Source: Bisporella sp. PMI_857
Lineage: Eukaryota; Ascomycota; Leotiomycetes; Helotiales; Helotiaceae
Length of the DNA stretch: 39,491 nucleotides
Direction: 5' to 3'
Assembly: GCA_021307315.1 (NCBI GenBank)
Contig: JAJSPD010000164.1
Span: 1 to 39,491, forward strand
The notes under the pieces: model-generated
What the model was told of the DNA's origin: nothing
What the model saw: only the letters and a program-made list of their open reading frames with translations
Database searches by the model: none
Shown: positions 11,207 to 21,471 of the stretch, one piece after another
Numbering within the stretch: the first letter of the stretch is position 1
How the letters are laid out: every line of letters begins with the position of its first letter
Program-made: the position numbers and the translations under genes

Positions 11207-11540
11207 TTAATATTTTGTATGCCACCACCCTGTCGCGATACAGGCCTCAATTCGACGAGGTATACTCTCATCAAACTTCTCCTTCTCTAAAGTATCACAA
11301 GTTGCTTGCAAACAAGATTCAAGACGTGCGCGACCTTCTTTTGTTTGCGAGAGATCAGCCACAACTTCAGAAAGCACCTGCGCAACCCGTGTCTTCAAAT
11401 GCCACGAGATATGTTCAATCGGATTGAGATCTGGTGAAAACAGCGGCCGCCATTTCGAACTTTGGGATCCCTCTTGTGCGAGACCAATCCGTTACCTTAT
11501 GCGCCATAGGTATTGAAGCGTTATCTTGCATAAAACATAT
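11207..11540 (-). pseudogene. Tc1/mariner-type transposase, C-terminal relic
   Basis: Read on the minus strand from about 11540, the sequence gives FMQDNASI, the second-aspartate region of the DDE catalytic core. After a frameshift it gives FSPDLNPIEHISWHLK, the third acidic residue region, and it ends with IPRRIEACIATGWWHTKY, the standard C-terminus of fungal mariner transposases. The frame is broken at the PLFSPDL junction and by stops further upstream, and the N-terminal DNA-binding part is missing. HET-gene sequence starts beyond about 11660, so this is a truncated dead copy. No terminal inverted repeat was identified. Confidence 0.8.
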
Positions 11541-11663
11541 CCGTCATTTATTCTTCGGTGTCTTCTTCAACATAGACTTCCTCCTCCGCAGTCAACTAAT
11601 CGGTCAGCACGAGCATGGCGTCTCAAAAGATGTAGCATCATCCATTTCTGGCGATGCTGTCAT

Positions 11664-12000
11664 GCAAAGAATCTGATGGAAATGGGGCTGCCTCGGCCTC
11701 GTTCAAGATTACTCACAGCGGAAGCTAACGTACCGGCAGGATAAACTAACTGCGCTGGTGGGTTTGGCACGTATCTTGGCCGAAAGAACCGCTGACAAAT
11801 ATTTTGCCGCGTTGTGGGCCGCGCATTTTCTCGAAGATCCATGCTGGCTTGTGTATCTACAAGAGGAGAGTAGATACGAGGGGCAGCTTACAAAAGGAAA
11901 AGATCCTTGGGAATGTAACAAGAATGATAGAATACTGCACACCGAGCTGATCATGGGCCTCGCTGGATGCGCCTAATCGTTTCATTGCTCTAACTTTCCG
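11664..12000 (+). pseudogene. HET-domain protein, C-terminal relic
   Basis: The frame reads DYSQRKLTYRQDKLTALVGL, then ARILAERTADKYFAALWAA. This is the segment that follows the HET domain in many fungal incompatibility-type proteins (usually IVEEYSxRxLTxxxDKLPALSGIA). After a frameshift near 11950 the typical SWASLDAP motif follows. The 5' part with the HET domain itself is absent, replaced by transposase relic sequence. The fragment is therefore non-functional. It lies about 1.4 kb upstream of the intact Ras-HET gene, but its sequence differs from that gene's C-terminus. Confidence 0.7.
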
Positions 12001-12002
12001 TA

Positions 12003-12708
12003 ACCTACTGGCCTGTGCCGTCAGATGTTTTACAACGCCAGGCGGTACCGATCCATACGGTCGCGCGACCAAGGGCAACTCGCCATTGAGGTATTTTGGT
12101 CTTTCTCTCGCTCTCAAATACAGGCTGACATACCATTTTCAGGTACCAGTGTACGAAAATTTTCCCCTACCAGCCAAAAGCGTGGACCCACCACGGCGTT
12201 CCAGTTGAGATCCAGTTCGAAGATAAGCGCGCTACTTCTGTCGGTAAATTATTATTCCTCGACTACCCAGATGAGGAACTCAAGTTCCCCTGCTACGCGC
12301 TGTTCCTGGACCCAGCTCACGCTCTCATGCTCTGGATCCGACCTGGTCGCCCCGCCGTCGAGGAGGATGACGACATGCTAGAGAGGGTAGATCACCTACT
12401 GAAGGAACCTGTATCTGCTAAGATACTGACAAGTAACCATGTGCTTCGCGGCTAGAAAGAGGATCCAAGGCAAGGTCTTTCATGCACTTACTAACACGGA
12501 GCGCATTGGCATTGCTTGGTTCACGCCAAGGGATTTGCAGGACAAGAGTCCGCCAAGAAATGCGAAAGGGAAGATTCAGTTGGAAGATCTTCGGTCAGGG
12601 GTCAAAGGAGACCCGAGGTCTTGGGGTCTGATTACAAAAGATGATGGCGTTTCCTTCCCGAGCGCTGAAGTAACAAATTGTTTGCAGATTTACGAAGCCA
12701 TTTTTTAG
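12003..12708 (+). pseudogene. Conserved fungal gene of unknown function, frameshifted
   Basis: Exon 1 (to 12090) and exon 2 (from 12143) join in frame over a 52-nt intron with a GCTGACA branch point. The protein reads TPGGTDPYGRATKGNSPL, YQCTKIFPYQPKAW, HHGVPVEIQFEDKRATSVGK, LDYPDEELKFPCYALFLDP and VDHLLKEPVSAKILTSN. At about 12437 one extra base shifts the frame: without it, reading would continue as FAARKRIQGKVFHALTNTER and on to 12708. No in-frame start is seen upstream. The exon-1 part could be the tail of the HET relic rather than this gene. I do not recognise a named domain. Confidence 0.5.
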
Positions 12709-12937
12709 CAGAAAAATTACAAAATATATGCGCATAAAGTTAGAAAAGCTTAAGTTTGTACTGAAGTTTGACTTGGCCAATGCACTGAAGACCAATCTGC
12801 CTTGTGGGGGGTTTTTCGGGTGGGGTGCAGAACTCTGATCCTTGTGAGGCAGAACGCAGAACACCATGTTTTTTGGTCGTCTGGATGCGACTATTGTCCT
12901 CTGTTATCTCTTTTACCGTCATGTAGGCAATGTCACA

Positions 12938-13003
12938 ATGAGCTTCGGTTTTAGCTTTGGCGATTCCATCGCCGCAATTGAGCTTGCTAATAAAATCCGC
13001 TTC
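12938..13003 (+). pseudogene. N-terminal fragment of a fungal NLR/ankyrin-type protein
   Basis: Twenty-two codons from the ATG at 12938 read MSFGFSFGDSIAAIELANKI, then R. This matches the very common start of fungal signal-transduction (NACHT/STAND, ankyrin or HET-linked) proteins. Immediately after it the homology is lost and the frame continues as unrelated residues. It is only a gene-start fossil. Confidence 0.55.
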
Positions 13004-13314
13004 CTCATTACCCTACTCGTCGTTCGAATGTCTTTCAGCACATTTGTCTTGTGCGCTGCGGACAGGGATTGCGGGCTGTTTTTACATGGCGCAGCGCAAC
13101 CTCACACCTTCATCTCTACACATGATGTGTGCATGGTCGCACCGTGCCTTGCGACAAGCGTCAAATAATGATGAATCCTTTTATCCATGCCCGGGTATAA
13201 GCAAAGGCATCCAGTTCCAATAGCCCGTCGAATCCTTTGTCGGCGGGGTCGAGGAATCAGGCGGGACGCGTCCCCAACTACGAAGCACTTTGGCAAGAAG
13301 GGAGTTTAACAAAT
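13004..13314. promoter_or_regulatory. 5' region of the Ras-HET fusion gene
   Basis: No credible gene in the 311 bp before the Ras-HET start codon. A TATA-like GGGTATAAGC lies about 120 bp upstream of ATG 13315. Because the first Ras intron was kept, this stretch may derive from the original Ras promoter or leader, which comparison with the genome's own Ras1 gene would reveal. Confidence 0.35.
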
Positions 13315-16071
13315 ATGGCCACAAAGGTGAGCGAGCGACCGCTTGCCGTGATGCGGCTGGGGAACCAGAGCTCAGTTACTAATCGACCGGCGCCATAGTT
13401 TTTGAGAGAGTATAAGCTTGTGGTTGTTGGTGGGAGTGGAGTGGGGAAGTCGTGCTTGACGATCCAGTTGATACAGAGCTACTTCGTCGATGAGTATGAT
13501 CCTACCATCGAAGACTCGTACCGCAAACAATGTGTGATCGACGAAGAGGTGGCGTTACTGGACGTCCTCGACACGGCCGGCCAGGAAGAGTACTCGGCCA
13601 TGCGAGAGCAATATATGCGAGTTGGTGAAGGTTTTCTGCTAGTGTATAGCATCACGAGCCGAAACAGTTTCGAGGAGATCTTGACGTTCCAACGGCAGAT
13701 CTTGGCGGTCAAAAAACTGGATTACTTCCCGATTATTGTGGTTGGCAATAAGTGTGATTTGGAGGACGAGAGACAGGTATCAAAGCGAGAGGGTGAAGCA
13801 CTGGCGCGTTCCTTTGGCTGCAAATACATCGAAACATCCGCAAAGTGCCGCATCAACGTCGACAACGCCTTCTACGACATGACTCGCGAGGTAAGACGCT
13901 ACAACAAAGAGTCTTCAGTTAGACGGTCGCGTCTTGCTGATTGGAGGCCTCCGACTAAGGCACCGGAAGCTGATTTCAAGTTCGACTTCTATCTCACACC
14001 GAAACCCAACATTGATGCTCATACGCAGGTGAAGAAGGCTCTCTACCGACCTCTAGATTCCGACAATTTTGAGATACGATTATTGAAGGTGCACCCTGAT
14101 TACCTTGATATTGGCAGTTGTCCGCTAGGGTTTTCGCTGGAATATGTGTCCCTGATCAACCCGCCCGAATACATTGGACTTTCATATTTTTGGGGCGATG
14201 CAGAAAAATCGTGGGACACAATGATTGACATCGGTGAACGGTCTTTCTTTAAGGTGAAAGTCACGGACAATCTTGGGCGAGCTCTCCAAGGCCTTCGGCC
14301 TAAAATTGGAACGAAGATGATTTGGGTGGATGCCTTGTGTATTAATCAAGAAGATTTGACAGAGCGAAGTCAGCAGGTTCGACTGATGCGGCAGATTTAT
14401 TCGAGGGCGAAGGAGGTTATTTCTTGGGTTCCGTGTGATACCTGGAATCCGTATCGCTTTGGGGGCTATTCCCGCTCGAAGGGAGACGCGATAGAGTCTC
14501 TGATCAAGAATAAATTTGATGGAGAGGGAACCAAAGCTCGATTCTCACCGCTCAAGACGCAAGAACACAAGACTGGAAATAGACGGGTCAGAGACGGATG
14601 GGAAGTAATTCACGATTTCTTCAGCGAATCTTACTGGACACGCGTCTGGGTCATCCAGGAAATAGCTGTAAACCAAAATGCCAAAGTTCTCTGTGGGGAG
14701 TTCGAGATCCATTGGGATGATATAGTTGCCGCTCTTATGACATGGAAGAAAAATCCGGACGCGGCACCTCTCCACCAACGATCTTTTCTCAAGGCTATGC
14801 ATCTTGCGGAATTTCGGGATAGATTTTCGGTCAAGAGGGAGCCGATAAGCCTGCTTGATGCGATGCGTTGGAGTTACCAGACTATGGCGACGGATCCGAG
14901 AGACAAGATCTTTGGTTTGCTGGGACTATGTCATGATGGGGATACCTTTGTCCCTACACCGAATTACAAGCAGCCTCTTGAGGAAATAATCACGGATATG
15001 AGTAAAAGAATGATGAGTTTCAATCGCTCGTTGGATCTCATGTGCTTGAAAGGGGCTTCTTTGTCCGAAGCGAGCAATAAGTTGCCATCATGGACACCGA
15101 ATTGGATGAATCTTTGGTCCGACCCCTTTCACTCCATGACAATGTACGAAACGAGATTCTCAGACTGGCACCGCACCTACCCCTTCAACCCCGTTCACAA
15201 GGACTCCACAGACAAGATTTTAAAAGTCAAAGGCACTCAGAGCGGCACGATATACCAACTTACTTCCGTCATGGCTCAGCCGAGCTTCGAGGGACGAGTC
15301 AGCCTATCGATGGAGCCTCGAGCACCCTGGATCACATCTACGGCTTCGCTTGCCGATAAAAATTCCTCGCTGGGCAGAGCCAATCATAATGACCTCGCAG
15401 TGCGAGATTCCATCTTGCAAACTCTGACTATGGGTCTCCTTTCCCCTTGGATGTCCGTCGAGTCCGCAGCTATGTGTTTTTCGAAACTTTGGACACCCGA
15501 GGGAAGGGGGGCGATTCATAACCTTGCGCTGATAGATTGGATTGACAGGAATGCGTGGCTTCCATATAAGGACTGGACACTGCGGGAGTGGTCGCAGATG
15601 AAGGCTCGCCCGCCCTCCCGTTCTCCATCCTCTGCGGGAAGCTGGAAGTTTCTAAAGCTCAGTCAAAACCAAAGCCAAAATCAAAGTATTTTAGAAAAGG
15701 AGAAAACAGAAAACACTATTGAGCAGCTTAGTGCATTTATCGACACCCTCGAGAGTGTCTTGAAGAGCGGGATGCGATTATCTGTCGTCCATGGATTGGA
15801 TCTGTTATGCAAGGAGTATATCGGGATGGTGCCTCCAAGTGCGAAGCCGTTAGATCAGGTGTGGCATATTCAAGGGTGCAGTGTGCCGATGGTGTTGAGG
15901 GAGTTCGGCGGGAATAGTGGAGAGTTGTGGTACGAGGTCATCGGGGCATTGTATTTGCATGATGCAAAGAAAATATTTGCAACTGAGGAGAAGTGGATAA
16001 GGGGCGAGAAAGAAGATAGTGCTGTGATGAGCACACCGAAAAAGGTGGTACAGGTCTTGAATCTCTGCTGA
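13315..16071 (+). CDS. Ras small GTPase fused to a HET (heterokaryon incompatibility) domain
   Basis: Exon 1 (13315-13326) encodes MATK. A 72-nt intron (GTGAGC...CCATAG, branch ACTAAT) follows, and one long exon (13399-16071) gives 894 residues. Residues about 5-175 are a complete Ras1-type GTPase: P-loop GGSGVGKS, switch [10 protein letters not shown], switch [18 protein letters not shown] and ETSAK. The residue at Ras position 12, normally Gly, is Ser (codon AGT 13435-13437). The hypervariable tail and CAAX box are absent. Instead a linker leads to [16 protein letters not shown] and a HET domain with [39 protein letters not shown] and, later, [16 protein letters not shown] domains trigger cell death in fungal non-self recognition. 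The frame is open throughout although neighbouring genes are ruined, which suggests selection. Ras presumably controls or senses for HET; this is inferred. Confidence 0.93.
13327..13398 (+). other. First intron of the Ras-HET gene
   Basis: Donor GTGAGC, branch-like TTACTAATC at 13377-13385 and acceptor CCATAG. Splicing gives [15 protein letters not shown], the expected N-terminus of fungal Ras1, so the true start is ATG 13315 and not the TTG at 13402. Confidence 0.9.
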
Positions 16072-17680
16072 AGGAATCGAGACTTTTGCGAGCGAGTAGT
16101 GGACCGGCTTCATCCATGAAGAAGCCGTCACTCATCTAGACTAGCACAGAGGTTTTGCCATATAACACTCCCTGTCACGCTAGAATTTATTTAGAGGCAC
16201 AGTATCGTCAGGGGCGTGCGAGAGCTGTATGTGCTGGATGAGTGTGACTAGATTCAACTCGCATTTAATAGCCTGAGATTGTCTCCAATTTTGGATGCTT
16301 CTCCGATTCTGATTTCTTCACTCCCTTTTGGCGGCCTCATTGGAGAAGATTTTGGCAGGTTCCGGTCGGCTTTGAGCCATTTGAGTCATCCAATTTAGGC
16401 GTTGGCTCCAATGCCGACGGTGCCTCCAATTCGCCACAGTACCTCGTCGCACTTCCCACCTCAAGATTTGGATGACGTTCAACCCTCCACAAACGACATC
16501 TTACCTCTATAATCGGCATTTCAACTCCATCCGGAAACGGCGTCCAACTTCTCCAAGACGTTATCCAACCTCCAGGGTCGGCGCTTGAACCCAGTCCAGA
16601 AATAACGTTCTCCAGAACAACATGGACCGAGAAGCGCTGGGTGAGCGACCCAGCGCAAAACAACTAATAATGGACCTGACCTAAAAGTTCCTCCGTTTAT
16701 GATCCCTGCAACACCACTCTTGGCTCCGGACCCCTTCGTTCTTGACCAGGATGCCTTTCTTGCATCCAGTTTTGGATATGGATCCCGCTCTACGGTTGAG
16801 CTCAATCAAATTGCAAACGGCTTTTCGAGCAAAATCTTTCTATTCACAATTTAAAAAAATCGAGAGTTGCGACCTTTGCAAAGCTGCTGTAACATTCTGG
16901 GCAGCCTTTGGCCTAGACAGTTGGGCTATGGCTCGTTTGGTCGATGTGGTGTATCGAACTAGACTAAATTGGACTTCTCTATACGAGGGCGGAAAACGTT
17001 ACAAAAGTTAGCTAAATAATATACATTCAGATCACTAAAGTATTTAAATGCAGTGCTTTCATTTTAAAAATTATAACTGTTTGTATATTAGGTTGAAACT
17101 TTATAAAAAAATTAAAACTGTCACGTCCCTCCTCTCGAACACACGTGACATACATCAGCCGAGCTTCTCTTCCTTCTTTAGCTTTAGATTCTCGGCAGGA
17201 TGTTTCGGAACATCCTCTGTCTTGCCCCATTGCTCCAAACTGCAAAAGTCTGAGATGGATTCAAAATACTCGGCCCTCAAGCTGGTCTATTTCAGATCCG
17301 TAAATCTTTTCCCATGATACGATGGCGTCGGCAAGAGAAATATCTAATGTCCTCGAATATATTTTCGCAGTATTGGTCGAACGCAGCATTTTGGCAGCAA
17401 GTGATCATCTCGACGCCGATGATACCAGCATGTGGATTGCCCGGTCTACCTCGGAGCAGGAATCCGGCTGGTTGATCGACGCACGACATCAAGCGCTGCC
17501 TCTCCTTCCCCACACTCATTGGCGCGGGGTCAGCTCCTCTCTGGAAAAAGCTTGTGGCCCGAAGCCAAGGCTAGCCCAGCGATCCTCTATATATGACGCT
17601 TCAGGGGTCGGCTAAATTGTGATCCAAACTTGCCTATTCGATCCTGATACAGAACCTTCTTGAAATTCTAGGTTGAATAA
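16072..17680. other. Gene-poor region downstream of Ras-HET
   Basis: Several overlapping open frames lie on both strands; none shows a domain. A plus-strand frame at 17322-17615 (97 residues) and another at 16742-17011 are the least bad candidates. The stretch 16877-16937 recurs in diverged form at 39434-39491, so this part contains a dispersed repeat. Confidence 0.35.
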
Positions 17681-17736
17681 GCGACATGTGAATCACATGT
17701 CGCAAACCAACATCACATCATGTGATGTTGGTTTGC
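17681..17736. repeat. Two abutting perfect hairpins
   Basis: GCGACATGTGA / TCACATGTCGC (17681-17703, 11-bp arms around one A) is followed by a second palindrome, 17702-17736, with 17-bp arms around one C, beginning GCAAACCAACATCACAT. They share two bases. AT-rich DNA follows. A similar pair of hairpins built on CATGTGA lies at 37134-37183, so this may be a repeat-family landmark. Confidence 0.85.
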
Positions 17737-18075
17737 GCATGAAACAATAATCACAATCGAAACAATTTAAATAGTAAAACCGCGGCTATGCATATATATA
17801 TTTGTTAAAACTGCTACGTGCGCAAAAACTAGTAGAACTTACGTGCTGACATTTACTACACCAGTATTCTTTGTGCCCTTTCGCTGTTGCTATTTCGGTA
17901 AAGCTTCGGTGATCTAATAAATCAAGATTTATGCTTAAAATATGTAATTTTTTTTTATTGGATCGCACATAATATTCTTGTTTCAGTGATGTACGGCAAT
18001 CAATAAAAAGTCCATAAACTTTCCGGTTCGACTGTGGTTATAATAGATCTGTGAAACCTATTATCCAGTAGTAGA
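17737..18075. other. AT-rich gap, nothing recognised
   Basis: Low-GC sequence with homopolymer A/T runs and many stops in all frames. No gene or repeat copy could be identified by eye. Confidence 0.5.
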
Positions 18076-18530
18076 TTAAGATTTATGCATTACTGCTCCG
18101 ACAAGCCCCAGAATTGTCCAGCTTGTTTGAGAGTATTTGATGATATGACTTGTTCTTTTTACAATGTCTATTAAAGCGCCCGAAGCCGTGTAGTGAAAAA
18201 GCCCATTTCCTTGTTTGTCAGAGTAGTAAGGATATCTCTCAATAAATAATAAATAGTCTATAATTTCCAGATGTCGATCTCGCGCAGCCCAAGGAGCTGC
18301 GCTTTTCCCTTGGATGTCTGTTGCGGTAGCCCCGAGGCTAATAAATAACTTTGCTATCGCCATGTAGATTTCGGCTGGGGCGGCTTGGAGAGAATTGCCG
18401 CAGTGACCGCCTTGAGCATTGACGTTGGGCTCTTTCTCAATTAGCAACCTCGCTATCGCCTTGTGGCGAATATAAGAAGCAGCCTGGGTAAGTGCTCCAC
18501 ATTTGTTCCTAACTTGATCGAGTACTAATT
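18076..18530 (-). pseudogene. Ankyrin-repeat protein, C-terminal relic
   Basis: The minus-strand frame is open from about 18530 to the stop at 18076 and reads as three to four decayed ankyrin repeats. These are CGALTQAASYIRHKAIARLL, then IEKEPNVNAQGGHCGNSLQA, KLFISLGATATDIQGKSAAP, EIIDYLL and DKQGNGLFHY. Fungal NACHT-ankyrin and HET-ankyrin proteins carry such NAQGGxxGNALQAA repeats. Many canonical positions are replaced (HYTA for LHxAA), and the repeats lie in AT-rich DNA, consistent with mutational decay. No N-terminal effector or NACHT domain is found nearby, so it is a fragment. Confidence 0.65.
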
Positions 18531-19882
18531 GGTTGAATACAGATTCTCAATGGGTTCAAGCACACTCATAGTAAAGAAGATGCCAGAAGCAAAGCTACAG
18601 CTGTTTCCCCAGGTACCATGGTGTGAAAAGTAGCTTTTGTCGCTAACATAATCTCTACTTTAACTCTTTGTTAAAATATACTATCCGAAAGTTATTCCGT
18701 ATACCTTGGTAGTTTGAGTAACGTAGAAGTTTTTAGCATCTCTAGAATTGGAGATATGGGGGAAGTAGTCTTTAGTGAGTAAAATATGCATAGTTTAGGG
18801 GTACTCTAGTAAATACTGAAACTTGATTGGTCCACGTGATTTATTGGCATAAAATGCCAGTATCGTGATCATTTGTCGTTATATTATACGATATGCATAA
18901 TTATTATCTACTTGATATAAAATAGGGGTCCATACCCCTAACCAACGGCTCTTGGTTCTGAACGCGGGATGCGACTTATGCAGTGGCATGTGCCGGCTCG
19001 GCATGTACCGGCTGTGCCATTTAAGTAATAAATTGACAGGTCAACTAAGCCCGCCGAGAATCTGTGCCCTACTCTAGAAGACCAGTTTCACATCGCTAGT
19101 CATGCTGAATATCGTAATTGGGCTAATGAACACCCATGTAAAGCCACAGTTCTGTGGGGCCCCGGTCGATCAGTGCAGCCAACTGTTAGGGTCGTGAAAT
19201 GTGGATATCAGACTTAAAATATCACCTGAACATGGAGCCAGGAGAGATCGAGAAAGACATTCAAGGCAGATGCGAAGATCAATAGGAATACTGGAGTTTT
19301 TATGAAAGCAACATTGCTCAGCATCCTTTGCGCACGGACAGCAGCGAGTTTTGATTCTACTGTATGCGGGGAAGCTGGTATTGGTTCTCCGGAAGAGCTA
19401 GTAAACCCTATTCGCAGAATTCAATGCCGGAACCATTAGTGTCTCCTTACTACACGCACGGCTCATCACGGTCGCCACTTAAATTGTCTACCGTCTGCCC
19501 TAGTGCCGGGATTGAGTTTAGCTTTGACGATCAAAATAATAACACTACGGCTAGGTGAAAGTTTACTAAGGACCCCTAACTCCTTAATCGCACCGAAGCC
19601 ATTGATCGGTGATTTGTTGTCCCAGACACTTATGAAAAATCTGCGATCTTCGAGGCGCCTTCTTTTCCAGTTATGTCTCTCGTGGGGAAAGCCACCTAAT
19701 TTTCGTCGAGAGTCATGGTCCACATGAAGGGCTCGTGGAAACACCACGTCTTTTTGCTTGAGGAGAAATGCCAATATATATCTCCATGCCCTAGTTCTGT
19801 CTGGAATTGATGTATTATACCCTACAAACTCTAACATTCCTCTCGTTCTCTCCATTGTTATATTCACAGCAATACAGCCATT
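18531..19882. other. Gene-poor, AT-rich stretch
   Basis: About 1.35 kb without a supported gene. The part 18640-18960 is strongly AT-rich. Short GC-richer islets near 18970-19260 show no coding signal. The 3' end should hold the promoter of the gene starting at 19883. Confidence 0.5.
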
Positions 19883-21471
19883 ATGATAACACTCCTTTCC
19901 AGCCACTACGTTGCAGAGCCAGTCAGTGTCAATGACCTCCAGCTTGCATCTCTTGCATGGGGCTTTACAATTGGATTCGGTTTCCTCACGACTTGGACTG
20001 CAATCAGGCAAACGGCAGATATGCAGCGGAGATATGGATATTCAAAGCTTAATTCTCCCTACATTGTGATGATCTGGCTCGAGATCTTAGTCTGCCTTAT
20101 CTTTTCAATAATATGTTGGCTCCATTTGAATGACATCATTCCTCCAAGGTATTTTCTGCCGACTATAATCCTTGGTGATGGAGCTAATGTCATGCAGTTT
20201 TGCATTTTTCTTCGTCATTCGTAAGCTTGACCTCCGATATACCAGCAAAATACTGATTGAAGGCAGTTACAACATGGGCACTTCAAGTCCAGTTTCTACT
20301 CCAAATTATCATCAACAGAGTTTCAATTCTTCTCACGGACCGTGAAAAGGCAATGAGACTTAAGATAGGGGTAGCCATCCTTATCACAGCTGTTAATATC
20401 TCCGTATATTGCATCTGGGTTCCCGCAAGACTTCAAATTTCCGCTAAATACGAACATGTGAACAACATATGGGATCGTATTGAGAAGGCTATCTATCTCT
20501 TAGTTGACGGTGCATTGAATTGGTATTTTATCCACACCGTCAAAGTTCAACTCGTGAATCAAGGATGTTAGTAGACATAAGTATTTCCTTCCTCCTGCGC
20601 CGATATAAAGTGTCATTGCTCTTTCTATCCGAAATTTTTGTACAATGCATCAGTTTGTTTTGGTTAGGAATTGCCAAGCTAATTCTGGCAGTGGTGAAAT
20701 ATAATCGACTCGTCCGGTTCAACATGTGGATTATTAGCCTCTCACTCAGTATGGATGTACTTATCATTAGCATGATGAGTTTGAAGAATTCTTTCGTGTA
20801 CGGCTCTGTTACACTTCTTTTAACCTTCCAAAATCGCTGATTTATGACATAGATACATGCAATTCCACCCCTTGGCCTACATGGTCAAGCTCAATATTGA
20901 AAGTAGGAAACATTATTTTTCGTATTATTCCATTGTCTACTCCAAATCATGTCTCAACTACCCCATCAACCTGTACACATCACAGGTGCTAGTTTACTTG
21001 CTAGCCTTCGGAACTAGGAGTATTGACAGGATTCTAGTGTCAATGGCGGATCTAATCGCTAAAGTCTCGCGTACCAACACCAGTTGGAAAGATCCAAGTC
21101 TTTCCCACAGCCAAAATACGTCACACATCAAAAGCGGCCATCACGACACACAATCAAAAGTCAATCGCCTTTCAAAGCCCTCGAACCTCAAATCGCACAA
21201 CTTATCTTCTTCGTCCTCTGAAATCCAATTGGACGATTTTTCTGATATCGGAGAGGCGCCCTCGCGGGCAATAGGGTTGGAGGCTAATACAAGTAACCAC
21301 CCACAGGTTCGTATACGAAGGAGGAGTTTAGGCGCGAGTGTGAAAGAGGGGAGTGAAGTGGAACTGGGGTATGTTGTACGACTAATGGAAGAGGACACTG
21401 AGGCACTGACCGCGGAACATAGGGGAGAGGCGATGAAGACCGCGAGAAGGCGGCTAAGCGCGATTATGTAA
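19883..21471 (+). CDS. Seven-span fungal integral membrane protein (rhodopsin/GPCR-like family of unknown function)
   Basis: I rebuild six exons: 19883-20148, 20198-20220, 20267-20566, 20692-20797, 20853-20902 and 21038-21471. They sum to 1179 nt, 392 residues, with every junction in frame. The introns are 46-135 nt with GT-AG ends. The protein matches a widespread filamentous-fungal family: LASLAWGFTIGFGFLTTWTA, SPYIVMIWLEILVCLIFSII, FAFFFVILTTWALQVQFLL, AILITAVNISVYCIWVPARL, IYLLVDGALNWYFI, LVRFNMWIISLSLSMDVLII and MQFHPLAYMVKLNIE. About seven hydrophobic spans are followed by a long hydrophilic, serine-rich, presumably cytoplasmic tail of about 140 residues. Ligand and signalling partner are unknown. 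The gene is intact, unlike many neighbours. Confidence 0.88.

Noticed and set aside
13402..16071. Starting the Ras-HET gene at 13402
   Set aside because: That codon is TTG, and the conserved MATK exon with a good intron lies just upstream at 13315.
19466..20011. A 181-codon minus-strand open frame
   Set aside because: It overlaps exon 1 of the seven-span membrane gene, shows no domain, and the plus-strand gene is supported by six consistent exons.
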